Notes: generated from the letters alone by a model not told the origin. Shown: positions 16,783 to 25,271, counted from the first letter of the stretch. The stretch: 64,000 nt of DNA from Chitinophaga rupis (GCF_900109685.1 NZ_FOBB01000006.1:372001-436000), one strand, 5' to 3'. Program-made: numbers and translations.

Positions 16783-17665
16783 TTTCCAGCGTAATATGCT
16801 GAATGCCCAGGTGTTCCAACTCATGGCACAGGGTTCTTTTCAGCCCGTCCACCTGCTCCATATTTAATTGTGCAGCCACCACCAGCTGGGCGGTAAGCGC
16901 ATTTTCCGTGGTGCTCATGGCCCAGATATGAATATGGTAAATATCTTTTACGCCGGGTATTTTCAGCGCTATCTTTTTTACCTCCTCTAACTCAATTCCC
17001 TGTGGCACCCCGTCCAAAGAAAGGCGCAGGCTGCTTTTAAGCAGCCCCCAGGTGCTGTAAACAATCACGATCATGATCACCAGGCTTACCACCGGATCCA
17101 CCCAATACCAGCCGGTATATATAATAATGATGCCTGCTACTACCGTACCCAGGGAAACCATGGCATCTGCCAGCAGGTGCAGGTAGGCACCTTTTACATT
17201 CAGGTCTTTTTCCTTATCCCTCATAAACAGGAAGGCCGATGTAGCATTCACCACAATGCCAATACCTGCTACAATGGCCATCATACCACCGGGAACCGGC
17301 TCCGGATGGGTAAAACGGCGCACCGCCTCCCACCCGATGGCGCCTACTGCCACCAGTAAAATAAGCGCATTAAACAGGGATACCAGGATGGTGCTTTTGC
17401 GGTAGCCATAGGTATACTGCTGGCTGGACCTCACTTTTGCCAGGCGAAAGGCCACCAGCGACAGGGCCAGGCTGGCCACATCGCTCAGGTTATGGCCTGC
17501 GTCGGAGACCAGGGCCAGGGAACCGGTAATAAAACCGGCCACGAATTCAATGACCACAAAAGCCAGGTTGAGGACAATCCCCCAGATAAATGCCCGGTTC
17601 AAATGGCCATTTGTGATGGGTAACGCATGCGTATGTGCGTGGGAGTGTGCATGATCGTGCGACAT
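16748..17665 (-). CDS. Cation diffusion facilitator (CzcD/ZitB-like) metal exporter
   Basis: 305 aa. The N-terminus is His-rich (MSHDHAHSHAHTHA). Six membrane segments follow, with HxxxD metal sites in segment 2 (DAGHNLSD, about residue 57) and segment 5 (HLLADAM, about 164), and then a cytoplasmic ferredoxin-like domain (about 215-300). CDF proteins exchange Zn2+, Co2+ or Fe2+ for protons across the inner membrane. The His-rich tail and HxxxD pairs point to Zn2+, but this is inference. It converges on and overlaps rsmG, and is divergent from the ECF sigma gene. Confidence 0.92.
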   Translation of the reverse strand: MSHDHAHSHAHTHALPITNGHLNRAFIWGIVLNLAFVVIEFVAGFITGSLALVSDAGHNLSDVASLALSLVAFRLAKVRSSQQYTYGYRKSTILVSLFNALILLVAVGAIGWEAVRRFTHPEPVPGGMMAIVAGIGIVVNATSAFLFMRDKEKDLNVKGAYLHLLADAMVSLGTVVAGIIIIYTGWYWVDPVVSLVIMIVIVYSTWGLLKSSLRLSLDGVPQGIELEEVKKIALKIPGVKDIYHIHIWAMSTTENALTAQLVVAAQLNMEQVDGLKRTLCHELEHLGIQHITLETSVSPAPHTSP

Positions 17666-17843
17666 GACGTAAATTTAGGAAAGTTTGCTTTTGGGCTTTA
17701 GAATGAAAATGAAACACTTGTGCAAATTCCGGGCGGTTTTGTCCCTTCGGCGGCCCGCAGGTCGTCGTTACACCTTGAAATAAGTAAACTTTTTTTTCAA
17801 ACAGGTAAAATATCGTGTTAGCTGCTTCGTCATCCTAATTAAG

Positions 17844-18431
17844 ATGAAAGAGTTGCTCCTTACAAAAACATCTATGGCCATAGAACAAAATGAACGTATA
17901 CAAGAAACCGTTCAGAAGGAGCGTAAGCGTTTGCTGAATTTTATCCGGCAGCGGGTAAATAATGTGGCGGATGCGGAGGATATTTTACAGGATGTTTTTT
18001 ACCAGTTCACCGAATATTTACGCTTAGGCAGTCAGATTGATTCTATTACCGGCTGGCTGTTTGCAGTAACCCGGAACAAGATCACGGACTGGTTCCGTAA
18101 AAAACGGGAAACACCCTTCTCCGACAACACGCTGGAATATGATGGGGAGGAGACCTTATTCCTTTCTGAAATACTGCCGGATCCCTCGTCCAAAACGGAT
18201 ACGCCTATGCTCCGCAAAATGCTGGCAGAAACCATTATGGAAGCCATAGAAGAATTACCGGTTGAACAACGTACCGTGTTCCTGCAACATGAGGTAGAGG
18301 GAAAATCATTTAAGGAAATGGCTGCAGAAACCGGGTTATCCATTAACACGCTGCTATCGCGCAAACGTTATGCAGTGCTGTATTTGCGGGAACAGCTGGC
18401 AGAGCTGTACCAGGAGTTATTAAACAATTAA
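17844..18431 (+). CDS. ECF-type RNA polymerase sigma-70 family factor
   Basis: 195 aa. Region 2 (about residues 30-90) contains VADAEDILQDVFYQF and GWLFAVTRNKITDWFRKK. Region 4 (about 135-185) contains EELPVEQRTVFLQHEVEGKSFKEMA and a helix-turn-helix (GLSINTLLSRKRYA). It should direct RNA polymerase to a small stress or envelope regulon. An internal ATG (residue 11, MAIEQNE) is an alternative start. A small membrane protein gene starts 23 nt downstream and is its probable operon partner, although it does not look like a classical FecR or zinc anti-sigma factor. Confidence 0.88.
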   Translation: MKELLLTKTSMAIEQNERIQETVQKERKRLLNFIRQRVNNVADAEDILQDVFYQFTEYLRLGSQIDSITGWLFAVTRNKITDWFRKKRETPFSDNTLEYDGEETLFLSEILPDPSSKTDTPMLRKMLAETIMEAIEELPVEQRTVFLQHEVEGKSFKEMAAETGLSINTLLSRKRYAVLYLREQLAELYQELLNN

Positions 18432-18454
18432 TCACACACAAACGAATTGATATC

Positions 18455-18862
18455 ATGAGACGTAAACCAGGATTGGGGGTTTTGAAATTTATTTTGCTGG
18501 GTGCCTTGTTCATGACCGTAATAGGTTTTGTAACTATGAGCCTGTGGAACTGTCTTATACCCGACCTTTTCCATGGACCGGTGATCACCTTCTGGCAATC
18601 ACTAGGCTTATTATTACTGGGTAAGCTGCTGTTCGGCTGGCATGGCCATGGCGGCCCTGCCCCCTGGAAAGGCCGCTGGCGCGAGAAAATGCGTCAACGC
18701 ATGGAATCCATGACACCGGAAGAAAGAGAACGCCTGCGGGCCCGTTGCGGACGCTTTAGCGGCGGCGGCAGGTTCTGGGATGAGCGCAGGGACTTCTGGG
18801 ATGAGCGGAGGGACAGACCGGAAACTACTCCTCCCCCGCCACCGCCCCCTTCTGCGGAATAA
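18455..18862 (+). CDS. Small membrane protein co-transcribed with the ECF sigma factor
   Basis: 135 aa, family not recognised. Two hydrophobic segments (about residues 10-30 and 42-60) are followed by a basic, charged tail containing MTPEERERLRARCG, a segment reminiscent of Spy/CpxP-like or heavy-metal-sensor tails, then a duplicated FWDERRD motif and a proline run (PPPPPPPP). It lies 23 nt after the sigma gene on the same strand. By position it could sense envelope stress and restrain the sigma factor, but I see no known anti-sigma domain, so that is speculation. Confidence 0.7.
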   Translation: MRRKPGLGVLKFILLGALFMTVIGFVTMSLWNCLIPDLFHGPVITFWQSLGLLLLGKLLFGWHGHGGPAPWKGRWREKMRQRMESMTPEERERLRARCGRFSGGGRFWDERRDFWDERRDRPETTPPPPPPPSAE

Positions 18863-18943
18863 TTTGCTAATGTGCTGACAGGTAATGTGCCGGTGAGAAA
18901 TAATTATAAATTCAGGATGTTTCTATCATAAAAACAAAATCCT

Positions 18944-19189
18944 ATGCTACACGCCATTGCTAACTATAAAACAGATACTATGATAGGTATCTTCAAAACC
19001 AATATAGCAACACCAGCAGAAAGACAGCACATGATCCGGGTTATTCACGCCCACTTCGATGTAGACACCTGCTACGTAGATATTGAAGACTGCGACAAAG
19101 TGTTACGTATTACAGATATGAAGGTAGATGAATATACTATGATGGCTTTTGTACGCCAGCAGGGTTTCCTGTGCGAAATACTGGAATAA
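18944..19189 (+). CDS. Small hypothetical protein with HMA/ferredoxin-like pattern
   Basis: 81 aa from ATG 18944; an internal ATG at residue 13 (MIGIFKTNI) is an equally good start and leaves a compact 69-residue domain. The pattern strand (IGIFKTNI), helix (PAERQHMIRVIHAHF), strand (CYVDIEDCDKVLRI), helix (VDEYTMMAFVRQQ), strand (CEILE) resembles the beta-alpha-beta-beta-alpha-beta fold of heavy-metal-associated domains. The metal-binding CxxC is absent, so any metal role is doubtful. It lies downstream of the sigma-factor pair on the same strand. No function assigned. Confidence 0.65.
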   Translation: MLHAIANYKTDTMIGIFKTNIATPAERQHMIRVIHAHFDVDTCYVDIEDCDKVLRITDMKVDEYTMMAFVRQQGFLCEILE

Positions 19190-19228
19190 GTAGATCGCAA
19201 CCCGGAAAAATTTTGTTAACTTATCTTC

Positions 19229-19789
19229 ATGAAAGTTCCCCAAAAACCATTGTTACGGTTCCATAAATATGCATTCATTGCGTGCATATTATCAGCAGGT
19301 TTATTTTTCTCTTTTACTGCTGCTGCCCAGGAGTTTCCCAAAGGCTGGGTATTTCCGCTGGAGTTAGGGCAAGGTAGCGTAACCACCTTTCACAACTCAC
19401 CGGACCTGTATTTGGGAAGCTTAACTTTTATACCACAGTACACACTTATTAAAAGCCGTTTACGTATAGGCGCTGCAGTGGCGGGCGCCTATACCAACAA
19501 ACGGGTGTATGGCCTGGCAGGCCCGCACCTGGCCTTGATGCTGACGGATAAACCCAAAGTGCTATCCAGCACTGTACTGAATATACAATTAACGGCAGAG
19601 CATTTGTGGGGCACCAAAGAGCAGCGCTTAGCCGGTGGTGGCCTCACTGCAGAAGTAGGACAATTAGCCACCTTTTCCATAAAAGCATTACGGGATTATC
19701 AGTTAAATACCTGGTGGCTGCAGGCTGCCATTGGCGTAAACCTGTTCATGAAAAAACCATCGGAAAATCCGTTTGATTCCGTTCCCTGA
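19229..19789 (+). CDS. Exported hypothetical protein, possible outer-membrane barrel
   Basis: 186 aa. A signal peptide of about 33 residues (basic N-terminus, hydrophobic CILSAGLFFSFTAAAQ) precedes a small domain of alternating hydrophobic strands (LYLGSLTFIPQYTL, LRIGAAVAGAYT, LSSTVLNIQLTAEHLWG, WWLQAAIGVNLFM), as in small outer-membrane barrels. I do not recognise a family. It lies 37 nt upstream of the patatin gene on the same strand and may be co-transcribed with it. Confidence 0.65.
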   Translation: MKVPQKPLLRFHKYAFIACILSAGLFFSFTAAAQEFPKGWVFPLELGQGSVTTFHNSPDLYLGSLTFIPQYTLIKSRLRIGAAVAGAYTNKRVYGLAGPHLALMLTDKPKVLSSTVLNIQLTAEHLWGTKEQRLAGGGLTAEVGQLATFSIKALRDYQLNTWWLQAAIGVNLFMKKPSENPFDSVP

Positions 19790-19825
19790 TCTTACACTGG
19801 TGTAATACCCTTTAAATAATTAGTT

Positions 19826-20827
19826 ATGGCAAAAACAGCTTTAGTAGTCAGCGGTGGCGGTTCCAAGGGAGCGTTTGCCGTAGGTGTGGTCAAGTACCTG
19901 GCAGAAAACCGGCCCGATATCCAGTTTGATACCCTATGTGGTACTAGTACAGGATCTCTTATTGTACCCATGGCGGCCCTGGGTGAAATTAGTTTACTGG
20001 AAACTATTTACACTACGCAAACCACTGCCGATGTAGTGATAACCGGTAACATCCTGAACCGTTTTGCACGCGCCAACTCCCTGTATGACGCAGGACCGCT
20101 GGCAAGGCAGATCACTACTAATTATACAGATGAACGTTTTAAACAGCTGGCCGCTTCCAAAAAAGAAGTATTTCTTACCACGGTATGCCTGCAAACCGGG
20201 CGTATCACCTACTTCAGCAATACAGGCATGCCTATGCTCAACACCAATTACGATGTAGTGAAATTAAACGACGGGCAGGCTTTCCGGGAAGCGGTACTGG
20301 CATCCTCCTGCCAGCCGGTGTTTATGCCGCCTATAGAAGTAAGCGCGGTTACAGAAAAACCACGGCAGTTCGTAGACGGTGGCTTGCGGGAATATGCACC
20401 TATACAGCTGGCTATTGACAATGGCGCCACAGAAGTGTATGCCATACTGCTTACACCAGAAACAGCAGCAACCAGTAACGAACGTTTTACCAGCACCTTC
20501 AACATCCTGGAGTCAACCATCAGCTGGTTCACCAATGATGTGGCGGTGAATGATGTGCAGATACCTTTACTCTATAACCGTGCGTTACAATACATTGATG
20601 CCGTAAAGCAAAAGATGCTGGATGCCGGCGTAAAACAAGCGGATATTGACAAATTCTTTGATGTACCGGGCGCTAATCCATTCCTGGGAAAAAAGGAGCT
20701 CACCATTCACATCATCCGTCCGGATGCACCACTGGGCGGGGGAGCGGGCGGATTGGTGTTTGATCCCACAGAAATGAAAGGCATGATGGCAAAGGGTATG
20801 GAAGTGGCGGAAAGGCTCTTCAGCTAA
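19826..20827 (+). CDS. Patatin-like phospholipase
   Basis: 333 aa. The catalytic features of the patatin family are complete: oxyanion loop GGGSKGAF (about residues 10-17), nucleophile Ser in GTSTGS (about 39-44) and catalytic Asp in VDGG (about 180). There is no signal peptide, so it is either cytoplasmic or exported without a Sec signal. Patatins hydrolyse acyl esters of phospholipids or other lipids; the physiological substrate is unknown. It ends at a strong bidirectional terminator shared with the convergent M1 peptidase gene. Confidence 0.88.
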   Translation: MAKTALVVSGGGSKGAFAVGVVKYLAENRPDIQFDTLCGTSTGSLIVPMAALGEISLLETIYTTQTTADVVITGNILNRFARANSLYDAGPLARQITTNYTDERFKQLAASKKEVFLTTVCLQTGRITYFSNTGMPMLNTNYDVVKLNDGQAFREAVLASSCQPVFMPPIEVSAVTEKPRQFVDGGLREYAPIQLAIDNGATEVYAILLTPETAATSNERFTSTFNILESTISWFTNDVAVNDVQIPLLYNRALQYIDAVKQKMLDAGVKQADIDKFFDVPGANPFLGKKELTIHIIRPDAPLGGGAGGLVFDPTEMKGMMAKGMEVAERLFS

Positions 20828-20846
20828 CGTATTTTATTTAAATACA

Positions 20847-20880
20847 AAACCCGCGTAAATACCAGTACTTACGCGGGTTT
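20847..20880. terminator. Bidirectional rho-independent terminator (patatin / M1 peptidase)
   Basis: AAACCCGCGTAA and TTACGCGGGTTT form a perfect 12-bp stem with a 10-nt loop, with A/T runs at both ends. It lies between two convergent genes, 20 nt after the patatin stop. Confidence 0.88.
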
Positions 20881-20903
20881 GTTATTTTATAACGGAGTGT
20901 TGT

Positions 20904-22769
20904 CTATCGCACTTTTGCCGCATTATTGCTCCGGTCAATATCCGCCATTCTTTCTGAAGGATCAATTTCCAGCAGCTCAATATTTTTCATGGGCATATCC
21001 AATGTTACTTCATAGGTAGGATGTGTCCATGCCCACCATTCATGCGTAACGCGGGGCGTAGCATCTTCCTGCGGTTTCTCACCAAACATCAGTGACAAAG
21101 AAATGTAGTGTAATTGTTTTTTGCCATCGCGGGTAGTCACTTCCAGGTCTATGGGCATTGGCAGATCCCCTACCCGGCGCAGGCGAACTACTGCCTTACC
21201 ATTGTATTCATATACACTATCAATACCATAATCAATATGCTTAGTGGTATTTACAAACAGCATGCGGTACCAGTCCAGCTGCAGGCCGCTTACCTTTTCC
21301 ATTACACGGATAAAATCATTTGCATTCGGATGTTTGAAACGCCAGTCCCAGTAATAACGTAACAAGCCTTTATCGCGGTTCTGCGCACCAATAATATATC
21401 CCAGCTGCTCCAGGAATACCGCGCCTTTTGAATAAGCAGTAATGCTGTAGGCGGCATTGGTGTTATAAAAATCTGAGTGGGTGCTCATCGGTTCTTCCAG
21501 CCCGCTTCTTACCAGGCTAAAGTAACCGTTATAAGAGCTGGTATGCGGACTTGGCGTTTTTGTAGAATCCAATGTGTGATACACGATGTTATCTTCTGCA
21601 AAAGAGGTGAAACCTTCATCCATCCAGGGATACAGGCTTTCATTAGTGCCCAGCATCATCTGGTACCAGGTATGCATCCACTCATGCATGGCTAAACCAT
21701 ACAGGCCATTCAATTTCCCGTTACCCAAAATGAGCGTGCCCATAGGGTATTCCATACCGCCATCACCCCCTTGTATAAACGAATATTGTTTGTAGGGATA
21801 AGGGCCGTAATGCGCCTTGATCCATGCATAGGCAGCTGGTATCATTTTGGCGAATGCGGGCCAGGTTTCGCGTGTGGTATCGTTTTCCAGGTAAAAGAAA
21901 TGCGCGGTAAAACCATCTACCTGCTGGGTGATGTGCTTATACGCGGTATCAGCAGCCCACATAAAATCATGCACATTGGGCGCTATAAAATGCCAGGTAA
22001 GCGTATTGCCCGGCGGGCGGGTTACTTTTACACCGGGTGTTTCATAGCCATAACCGATCTGGTTGGGGTTTTGCAAATAACCGGTGCCACCCAGCACGTA
22101 TCTTTTATCAATGGTGATCTTCACATCATAATCGCCCCATACACCATAGAACTCGCGGGCTACATAAAAAGTAGGGTGCCATCCTTCATAATCATACTCG
22201 CACATTTTAGGATACCATTGCGACATGGAATAATCCACCCCCTCTGCATTATTACGGCCGCTGCGGCGGATCTGTACCGGTACCTGGCCTTCAAAATCCA
22301 TATCAAACACGGCTTTGCTGTGCGGCAGAATGGGTTTATCCAGCATTACTTCCAGGATGGTTTCCACCTGTTTGGTTTGCTGGGGGCGGCCATCGCGTTT
22401 TAAAGACAATACTTTCTGGTAGCCGATCTCATTTGGTTTCAGGTGCTCAATACGGTCGCGCACACGGGCATCCCAGTCCTGCTTTCCGTTGGGCAGCGTG
22501 GTCTTACCCAGCTCGCGGCTGCGTACATCCATCATGCTGTTAGGCTGAAACGCGTTCCAGTACAGGTGGTAGAACACTTTATATAAGGTGTCCGGAGAGT
22601 TGTTGGTATATTCTAATTGCTGTTTGCCGGTAAAACGGTTGGTCTGCACATCCATCTTCACATCCATTGTATACTTCACCCGCTGCTGCCAGCGGCTGGG
22701 CTGTGCCTGTAACGTGGCTGTTGCGAATAGTAATAACAACAGGGCTGCTCCTGCGAAAGTTTGCTTCAT
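20904..22769 (-). CDS. M1-family metallopeptidase (aminopeptidase N-like), exported
   Basis: 621 aa. A signal peptide (about 1-22, ending LQAQ) sends it to the periplasm or beyond. Gluzincin motifs are present: GGMEYP (the GxMEN-like substrate motif, about residue 336), HEWMH (HExxH zinc site, about 361) and DEGFTSF, which gives the third ligand 18 residues later. M1 enzymes remove N-terminal residues from peptides. The protein is shorter than classical aminopeptidase N, like other Bacteroidota M1 enzymes of about 600 residues. There is no T9SS CTD. Confidence 0.92.
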   Translation of the reverse strand: MKQTFAGAALLLLLFATATLQAQPSRWQQRVKYTMDVKMDVQTNRFTGKQQLEYTNNSPDTLYKVFYHLYWNAFQPNSMMDVRSRELGKTTLPNGKQDWDARVRDRIEHLKPNEIGYQKVLSLKRDGRPQQTKQVETILEVMLDKPILPHSKAVFDMDFEGQVPVQIRRSGRNNAEGVDYSMSQWYPKMCEYDYEGWHPTFYVAREFYGVWGDYDVKITIDKRYVLGGTGYLQNPNQIGYGYETPGVKVTRPPGNTLTWHFIAPNVHDFMWAADTAYKHITQQVDGFTAHFFYLENDTTRETWPAFAKMIPAAYAWIKAHYGPYPYKQYSFIQGGDGGMEYPMGTLILGNGKLNGLYGLAMHEWMHTWYQMMLGTNESLYPWMDEGFTSFAEDNIVYHTLDSTKTPSPHTSSYNGYFSLVRSGLEEPMSTHSDFYNTNAAYSITAYSKGAVFLEQLGYIIGAQNRDKGLLRYYWDWRFKHPNANDFIRVMEKVSGLQLDWYRMLFVNTTKHIDYGIDSVYEYNGKAVVRLRRVGDLPMPIDLEVTTRDGKKQLHYISLSLMFGEKPQEDATPRVTHEWWAWTHPTYEVTLDMPMKNIELLEIDPSERMADIDRSNNAAKVR

Positions 22770-22812
22770 TCCTATGTAAAATTTAAACTGCTAATTTAGG
22801 TGTATTTCGTTT

Positions 22813-23481
22813 TTATGCGCCCCCAACTATCACTACTATCTCCCCTTTAACCCCTTTTTCTTTGTAATAATCCACTACTTCCTGCAAAGTGCCGCGGGTA
22901 TGCTCTTCAAACATTTTGGTAAGCTCGCGGCATACACAGCAGTAACGGGTGGCGCCAAAATATTTAATCAGTTCTTCCAGCGTTTTCACCAGCCGCTGGG
23001 GGGATTCATAAAAAACAATGGTACGCTCATCCTGCGCCAGCTGTGTAAGCAGGGTATGGCGTCCTTTTTTGGGAGGGAGAAAACCTTCAAACGTGAAGCG
23101 GTTCATGGGAATGCCGCTGTTCACCAAGGCGGGTACAAAGGCGGTAGCGCCAGGCAGGCATTCTACCGGCACACCTGCACGGATGCATTCACGCACCAGT
23201 AAAAAACCAGGATCCGATACACCGGGGGTACCGGCATCTGTAAGCAAGGCCATGGTTTTGCCGGCCTGCAATTGTTGCAGCAGGTGCTGTAATACTTTAT
23301 GTTCGTTATGCTGATGGTAAGGGGTTACCGGCTTTTGTATGTTATAGTGCCGGAGCAGCACGCCGGAGGTACGGGTATCTTCTGCCAGTATCAGATCTAC
23401 TTCTTCCAGCACTTTAACGGCACGGTAAGTAATATCGGCCAGGTTACCTATGGGAGAAGGAATGAGGTAGAGCTTTGACAT
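22813..23481 (-). CDS. rsmI: 16S rRNA (cytidine-1402-2'-O)-methyltransferase
   Basis: 222 aa. Tetrapyrrole-methylase-fold motifs: YLIPSPIGNLADITYRAV (about 5-22), LILAEDTRTSG, ALLTDAGTPGVSDPG, ECLPGATAFVPALVNSG and FEGFLPPKKGR. It methylates the ribose of C1402 in 16S rRNA. It is on the short side because the C-terminal RNA-binding extension of some homologues is absent, as in other Bacteroidota. The ATG lies 3 nt from a family-2 repeat arm. Confidence 0.94.
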   Translation of the reverse strand: MSKLYLIPSPIGNLADITYRAVKVLEEVDLILAEDTRTSGVLLRHYNIQKPVTPYHQHNEHKVLQHLLQQLQAGKTMALLTDAGTPGVSDPGFLLVRECIRAGVPVECLPGATAFVPALVNSGIPMNRFTFEGFLPPKKGRHTLLTQLAQDERTIVFYESPQRLVKTLEELIKYFGATRYCCVCRELTKMFEEHTRGTLQEVVDYYKEKGVKGEIVVIVGGA

Positions 23482-23484
23482 GGT

Positions 23485-23572
23485 ATTTACGATTTTAGAT
23501 CTACGATTTTAGATCAGATCAAAGCGGCTTATTTATTCGCGGCAATAAATCTAAAATCGTAAATCTAAAATC
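23485..23572. repeat. Inverted repeat element, family 2 (ATTTACGATTTTAG), rsmI-purS gap
   Basis: The left arm (23485-23516) is ATTTACGATTTTAG plus a near copy; the right arm (23547-23572) is its inverse, AAATCTAAAATCGT and a following partial copy. The centre is about 30 nt, so a long hairpin with a stem of roughly 26 bp is possible. The left arm is 3 nt from the rsmI ATG and the right arm about 11 nt from the purS stop. Confidence 0.85.
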
Positions 23573-23583
23573 AAAGATTAGTA

Positions 23584-23829
23584 TTACTGGATATTTACTT
23601 CGTAAGATTCCATTACCTGGTTGGCCAGCAGTTTCTGGCAGGCATTTTCTGCCAGCTTCTGGGCTTCTTCTTTGGAAGCGGCATCTATTTGCAGGGTAAT
23701 GTGTTTGCCGATCCTCACATCAGCTACCTGGCCAATACCCAGGTTCTTTAAACCGCCCATCACGGCTTTACCCTGGGGGTCCAGCAATTCTTTCAGAGGC
23801 ATCACATTAATGTGCGCAGTAAAGGTCAT
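23584..23829 (-). CDS. purS: Phosphoribosylformylglycinamidine synthase subunit PurS
   Basis: 81 aa, the standard size of PurS. The pattern FTAHINVMPLKELLDPQG, VMGGLKNLGIGQVADVRIGK and ITLQIDAASKEEAQ is typical. PurS assembles with PurL and PurQ in step 4 of purine synthesis (FGAR to FGAM); the partners are not in this window. A TAGGTTTG box lies about 20 nt upstream. guaB, folD and folE elsewhere in the window serve the same purine/folate network. Confidence 0.92.
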   Translation of the reverse strand: MTFTAHINVMPLKELLDPQGKAVMGGLKNLGIGQVADVRIGKHITLQIDAASKEEAQKLAENACQKLLANQVMESYEVNIQ

Positions 23830-23849
23830 TGTGCTAAAAATTTTGAGTG

Positions 23850-23857
23850 CAAACCTA
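23850..23857 (-). promoter_or_regulatory. Putative -7 box of purS
   Basis: The minus strand reads TAGGTTTG, 20 nt before the purS ATG. Its upstream edge touches a family-3 repeat arm, so the arm occupies the spacer/-33 region of this promoter. Confidence 0.45.
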
Positions 23858-23964
23858 AATAATTAATAGTTAATAATGAATAATTAATAATCGGGGAGGC
23901 TGTTACTGCATGAAACACAGTTAGTTCGGAGTGCCCTGTTCATTATTCATTCTTAATTATTAAT
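23858..23964. repeat. Inverted repeat element, family 3 (AATAATTAATAAT / ATTCATTATTCATT), purS-pssA gap
   Basis: The left arm (23858-23891) is built of AATAATTAAT and AATGAATAATTAA words; the right arm (23939-23964) is the inverse (TTCATTATTCATTCTTAATT). The centre is about 47 nt. The right arm enters pssA: it encodes the last residues (INN) and the TAA stop. Confidence 0.8.
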
Positions 23965-24729
23965 TGCAGTGGCTTTGCCGGGAGGCGCTATGAGGGAGAT
24001 GATAACATAGCAGACAAACAGAAAAGGTACTACGGCGTATTTGAGCACAGGGATACCGATCAGTAAAAGCACTACCAGCAGTAGCCGGGGCCAGTCTTGC
24101 GCCAGCCGGAAACTTTTGAACTTCATGCTGATCATGGGTATTTCTGCTACCATTAAATAACACAGCAGCACTATGATCACATACAATACCCAGATATTTT
24201 GCAGCCAGTGCGCCAGGTTAAAGGGATTATACAGCATAATAAGCGGGAAAGAGGCCACCAGCAGGCCTACCGCGGGGGTGGGCACACCAATGAAAAAATC
24301 AGTTTGCCGGGTATCCAGGTTAAACTTAGCCAGCCGGTAAGCGGCAAAACAGGGCACCAGCAAGGCCGGGGCCAGGTTCAGGTACGATACGTCGAACACA
24401 TCCGGCATTTGCATATAGGCGCTGCGCAGCAGGCGGAAGATGATCATGCCAGGCACTACACCAAAGCTTACCACATCGGCCAGGGAATCCAGCTCCTTAC
24501 CCATGGGAGATTGTATGCATAGCCAGCGGGCTACAAAACCGTCAAAAAAGTCCATTATACCGGCCAGCACCACCAGGGCAGAGGCCCAATAAATGGGTTC
24601 CGGATTGGTAACGGTATATTCAGTACCGTTAAACTCCGCTATGTATTGCGGTGCATGTAATATGAATATAATGGCGATGGCGCCACAGAAAAGATTGCCT
24701 AGCGTGAGTACGTTTGAAAGTTGCTTCAT
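23953..24729 (-). CDS. pssA: CDP-diacylglycerol--serine O-phosphatidyltransferase
   Basis: 258 aa from the ATG at 24729 (MKQLSNVLTLGN). The frame continues upstream to a spurious start whose extension (MDHGLWTMDY) is only translated family-1 repeat, so it is rejected. The CDP-alcohol phosphotransferase signature DG-x2-AR-x8-G-x3-D-x3-D is complete in DGFVARWLCI...GKELDSLAD (about 63-85). Seven or eight hydrophobic segments place it in the inner membrane. It makes phosphatidylserine, the precursor of phosphatidylethanolamine. The C-terminal residues INN and the stop codon come from a family-3 repeat arm. Confidence 0.93.
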   Translation of the reverse strand: MKQLSNVLTLGNLFCGAIAIIFILHAPQYIAEFNGTEYTVTNPEPIYWASALVVLAGIMDFFDGFVARWLCIQSPMGKELDSLADVVSFGVVPGMIIFRLLRSAYMQMPDVFDVSYLNLAPALLVPCFAAYRLAKFNLDTRQTDFFIGVPTPAVGLLVASFPLIMLYNPFNLAHWLQNIWVLYVIIVLLCYLMVAEIPMISMKFKSFRLAQDWPRLLLVVLLLIGIPVLKYAVVPFLFVCYVIISLIAPPGKATAINN

Positions 24730-24732
24730 TTT

Positions 24733-25271
24733 ATAGTCCATGGTCCATAGTCCATGGTCCATAGCTGCAGTACGCCATTAGCTATTCATCACCAAACAGC
24801 TACAGACATGCTTATGAACCTTGTACCGGATAGTTCAATAATTCTTTAATTTATGATGCCGAATGATTGTCTAATGCGTTTCTCAATGCCTGCACTCCTT
24901 TTACCAATGACGACAATTCATTATACAAATCAGCAAAAATTATTTCATCTATCAAATTTCTTTTTTTTGCAATAAATACACATCCTACCGTTTCAACAGC
25001 GGAGCGTACAGCATAGCCCAGAAACTTCCTAAATTCCGCATTGCTTTGTCCCGTAGATCCTTCTGCGATGTTTAAGGCAATAGAATCAGCCGCCCTTTTC
25101 ATCTGTGTGGTCAGAACATACAGTTCAGTTCCGGGGAATGTTCTGGTAATATAATCTACTTTTTCAGTTAAATCCAACGCCTTTTGCCATACCTGTAGTT
25201 TTTCAAACTTAAATGCCATAAGGTACTGATTTACGTAATATGCTATGGACTATGGACCATCGACCATGGAC
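24733..25271. repeat. Inverted repeat pair, family 1, flanking the four-helix-bundle gene
   Basis: The left arm (24733-24764) is ATAGTCCATGGTCC and its repeat; the right arm (25243-25271) is the inverse (CTATGGACTATGGACC...). They enclose the whole 24851-25219 gene in a centre of about 480 nt. The left arm begins 4 nt from the pssA ATG; the right arm ends at 25271, immediately before the pepP stop codon (25272-25274). Confidence 0.8.
24851..25219 (-). CDS. Four-helix-bundle protein (23S rRNA intervening-sequence-type family)
   Basis: 122 aa. The N-terminus FEKLQVWQKALDLTEKVDYIT and the central MKRAADSIALNIAEGSTGQSNAEFRKFLGYA are diagnostic of the family first found in intervening sequences of 23S rRNA genes. 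The function is unknown; crystal structures of relatives show a pentameric four-helix bundle (family knowledge). No rRNA gene is near. The gene lies alone between two facing family-1 repeat arms, which separate it from pssA and pepP. Confidence 0.9.
   Translation of the reverse strand: MAFKFEKLQVWQKALDLTEKVDYITRTFPGTELYVLTTQMKRAADSIALNIAEGSTGQSNAEFRKFLGYAVRSAVETVGCVFIAKKRNLIDEIIFADLYNELSSLVKGVQALRNALDNHSAS

Noticed and set aside
24730..24762. N-terminal extension MDHGLWTMDY of pssA as real protein
   Set aside because: It is translation of the family-1 repeat word; the same peptide pattern arises at 61501-61530. The conserved protein starts at MKQLSNVL.
24851..25219. Four-helix-bundle gene as evidence of an rRNA intervening sequence
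   Set aside because: There is no rRNA sequence on either side; the family also occurs as free-standing genes.
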